Shown here in pieces: positions 58,204 through 59,568 of a stretch of 59,568 nt of DNA. The translations under genes and the position numbers were made by a program. Source of the DNA: Bacillota bacterium (lineage in GTDB: Bacteria; Bacillota; Bacilli; Bacillales; Cytobacillaceae); assembly GCA_030705955.1 (NCBI GenBank), contig JAUZPL010000019.1, forward strand, positions 1 through 59,568. The letters run 5' to 3'. Numbering within the stretch: position 1 is the stretch's first letter; each line of letters opens with the position of its first letter. The notes beneath the pieces are model-generated. The model ran no database searches. It was not told the origin of the DNA and saw only the letters and a program-made list of their open reading frames with translations.

Positions 58204-59286
58204 TTGCGTATAGGTATTAGTGAAGTAAAGGAAGGCTGCATATTAGCGATAGATGTTTTTAGTAAAACAAACCGGCCTATATTGCCAAAAAGGACAATCA
58301 TTACGAATGAATTAATTAATGTATTACATGCTTTTTTGGTACGGGAAATAGAGATTGAAAAATACCTTAAGGATGGTTCACTATTTATTTCACAAGAAAA
58401 TGAAAGTAGTGAGAATAAACAGGAAACGAGCCAAAGTCCATTAGGATTCATGAATTTATTTCTACAGTCTGTTAACCAATTTAAAAAAGAATTTCAATCA
58501 TGGCAGGCTGGTATCCCAATTGATATTAATAAAATAAGATCATTGCTTTTGCCTCTATTAGAAAAAACAGAAACTTATTCTAATGAAATTTTTCACCTAC
58601 ACAAGTTTTGTACTAAAGAAGAATATATGTATCAACATCCTGTTGCTGTTGGGCTTATTTCAGGTTTTATTGGAAAAAAGACCAACTTAGAAAGAAGAGA
58701 ATGGCTTCAACTTGCTCTAGCCGGCGGTTTAGCAGATTGTGGAATGGCCAAAATCAACCCTAAAATAGTAAATAAAAAGTCATCTCTAACGATTCATGAG
58801 TATGAAGAAGTGAAAAAGCACCCTATTTATAGCTATAAAATGGTTCAAAATATTTCTGTTTTAAGAAAAGAGGTAAAGTTAGCAATACTTGAGCATCATG
58901 AGAGATTAGATGGAAGTGGTTATCCTTTAGGTGAAAAAGAGCTAAGAATTCATAAATATGCTAAAATCATTGCCATCGCTGATATTTTCCATGCTATGAC
59001 ATCTGAAAGATTTTATCGTAAAAAACAATCTCCTTTTAAAGTTTTAGAAATGATTTTAGAAGACAGTTTTGGGAAATTTGATATTAGTATTATAAAAATT
59101 ATGACTTCAAGCATGCTTAATTTTAGTTTAGGTGACCGGATTTTACTTTCAGATGGAAGAGAAGCAGAAATCATTTTTATTGATGAAAAGTCTCCAACAC
59201 GACCAATCATTAAAGTAATGATAACAGAGGAAGTAATCCAATTAGTGAGAAATAGACAATTGTATATTGAAGGGATTCTAGCATAA
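58204..59286 (+). CDS. HD-GYP-like domain protein with altered HD motif
   Basis: 360 aa. The first half (about 1-130) has no clear family. The second half is HD-GYP: an early histidine in YQHPVAVGL, then GGLADCGMAKINPKIV where most members have HDIGK, HPIYSYKMV, EHHERLDGSGYPLGE and the AKIIAIADIFHAMTSERFYR box. The GYP part is intact but the first histidine of the HD pair is alanine, so cyclic-di-GMP hydrolysis is doubtful. A C-terminal small beta domain follows. The TTG at 58204 lies 8 bases after GAGG; the frame opens at 58195. It stands alone between gyrA and the rrn operon. Confidence 0.82.
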   Translation: MRIGISEVKEGCILAIDVFSKTNRPILPKRTIITNELINVLHAFLVREIEIEKYLKDGSLFISQENESSENKQETSQSPLGFMNLFLQSVNQFKKEFQSWQAGIPIDINKIRSLLLPLLEKTETYSNEIFHLHKFCTKEEYMYQHPVAVGLISGFIGKKTNLERREWLQLALAGGLADCGMAKINPKIVNKKSSLTIHEYEEVKKHPIYSYKMVQNISVLRKEVKLAILEHHERLDGSGYPLGEKELRIHKYAKIIAIADIFHAMTSERFYRKKQSPFKVLEMILEDSFGKFDISIIKIMTSSMLNFSLGDRILLSDGREAEIIFIDEKSPTRPIIKVMITEEVIQLVRNRQLYIEGILA

Positions 59287-59368
59287 AAGTATTTATTTGT
59301 TTGATGGAAACTATCCTCATAAAGTGAAAAAAATAATTGATATAACTAAAGTAAAAAACAAAAATATG

Positions 59369-59397
59369 TTGACACTAAACTCCTTGGATGATATTAT
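59369..59397 (+). promoter_or_regulatory. rRNA operon promoter
   Basis: TTGACA (59369-59374), a 17-base spacer and TATTAT (59392-59397), about 130 bases before the 16S sequence. The usual second (P1/P2) rrn promoter was not clear. Confidence 0.8.
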
Positions 59398-59428
59398 AAT
59401 AAAGTCGCTTATGAGTGATAAGGAAATT

Positions 59429-59443
59429 TGCTCTTTGAAAACT
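59429..59443 (+). promoter_or_regulatory. rrn leader boxA-type antitermination element
   Basis: TGCTCTTTGAAAACT is the typical Bacillus rrn leader boxA motif that binds NusB/NusE (S10). Confidence 0.75.
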
Positions 59444-59523
59444 AAACAAACAAAAGCGTAAAACAAACAATTAATAGTGTTGTTTACAACACTAGCCAAC
59501 GTAACATTTTTGAGCTAACTCAA

Positions 59524-59568
59524 ATTCTTCGGAGAGTTTGATCCTGGCTCAGGACGAACGCTGGCGGC
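59524..59568 (+). rRNA. 16S rRNA, 5' end only
   Basis: The window ends in GAGAGTTTGATCCTGGCTCA and GGACGAACGCTGGCGGC, the universal start of bacterial 16S rRNA. The rest is beyond the right edge. Exact mature 5' end is uncertain by a few bases. Confidence 0.97.

Overview
The window is the replication-origin region of a low-G+C, endospore-forming firmicute of the Bacillaceae. The evidence is the gene order rlmH-htrC-walJIHKR ... purA-dnaB-rplI-gdpP-yybS-rpsR-ssb-rpsF-ychF ... yyaC ... spo0J-soj-noc-rsmG-mnmG-mnmE-jag-yidC-rnpA-rpmH-dnaA-dnaN-yaaA-recF-remB-gyrB-gyrA-16S rRNA, the sporulation-linked genes yyaC and spo0J, and the two-part oriC around dnaA. I cannot name genus or species from the sequence alone.

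Layout. 1-3.1 kb: an aldehyde dehydrogenase (succinate-semialdehyde type) and a DJ-1/PfpI protein cut by the left edge, divergent from a LysR regulator. 3.39-12.64 kb: an accessory zone bounded and divided by three direct repeats that copy the last codons of rlmH. It reads as two tandem cassettes of about 4.6 kb inserted at the rlmH 3' end, the same chromosomal position used by staphylococcal SCC elements. The left cassette (3.39-8.0 kb) is mostly debris: a DinB-like gene, an Old-Yellow-Enzyme gene with an Fnr-type site, a TetR gene and at least five broken genes. The right cassette (8.0-12.6 kb) carries an operon-like pair: a 168-aa protein of unknown function and a protein of about 1234 aa with a nuclease-like N-terminus, a STAND/AAA-type P-loop ATPase and a long helical C-terminus. 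This is the architecture of antiviral STAND (Avs-like) sensors and is the best candidate for an undescribed system. I see no recombinase in either cassette.

12.6-25.3 kb: rlmH, a DnaA-box cluster, the HtrA-like protease, the complete WalJIHKR cell-wall regulon operon, an M23 endopeptidase with LysM and G5 domains, a four-tRNA operon (Lys-Glu-Asp-Phe in transcription order), purA under a PurR-type operator, and a lipoprotein. 25.4-38.9 kb: dnaB, ribosomal and c-di-AMP genes, the rpsF-ssb-rpsR operon, ychF, a molybdopterin oxidoreductase, an MscS channel, yyaC, and a small inserted pair containing a membrane-anchored Vsr/DUF559-type nuclease. 39-48.5 kb: chromosome segregation (ParB, ParA, Noc), tRNA modification, membrane insertion and RNase P genes. 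48.5-59.6 kb: oriC, dnaA, dnaN, recF, gyrase, an HD-GYP-like protein and the promoter and start of a 16S rRNA gene. Genes left of oriC mostly lie on the minus strand and those right of it on the plus strand, so transcription largely follows replication.

Three parS sites lie at 18.7, 31.4 and 39.2 kb. A dispersed, strongly folded repeat of roughly 95-115 bp occurs in three full copies and one short derivative, one of them inserted between rpmH and rnpA. A second repeat family has one full copy (30.4 kb) and one fragment (2.05 kb). Start codons were chosen by ribosome-binding-site spacing and by family length. All functional calls come from reading motifs by eye, with no database search.
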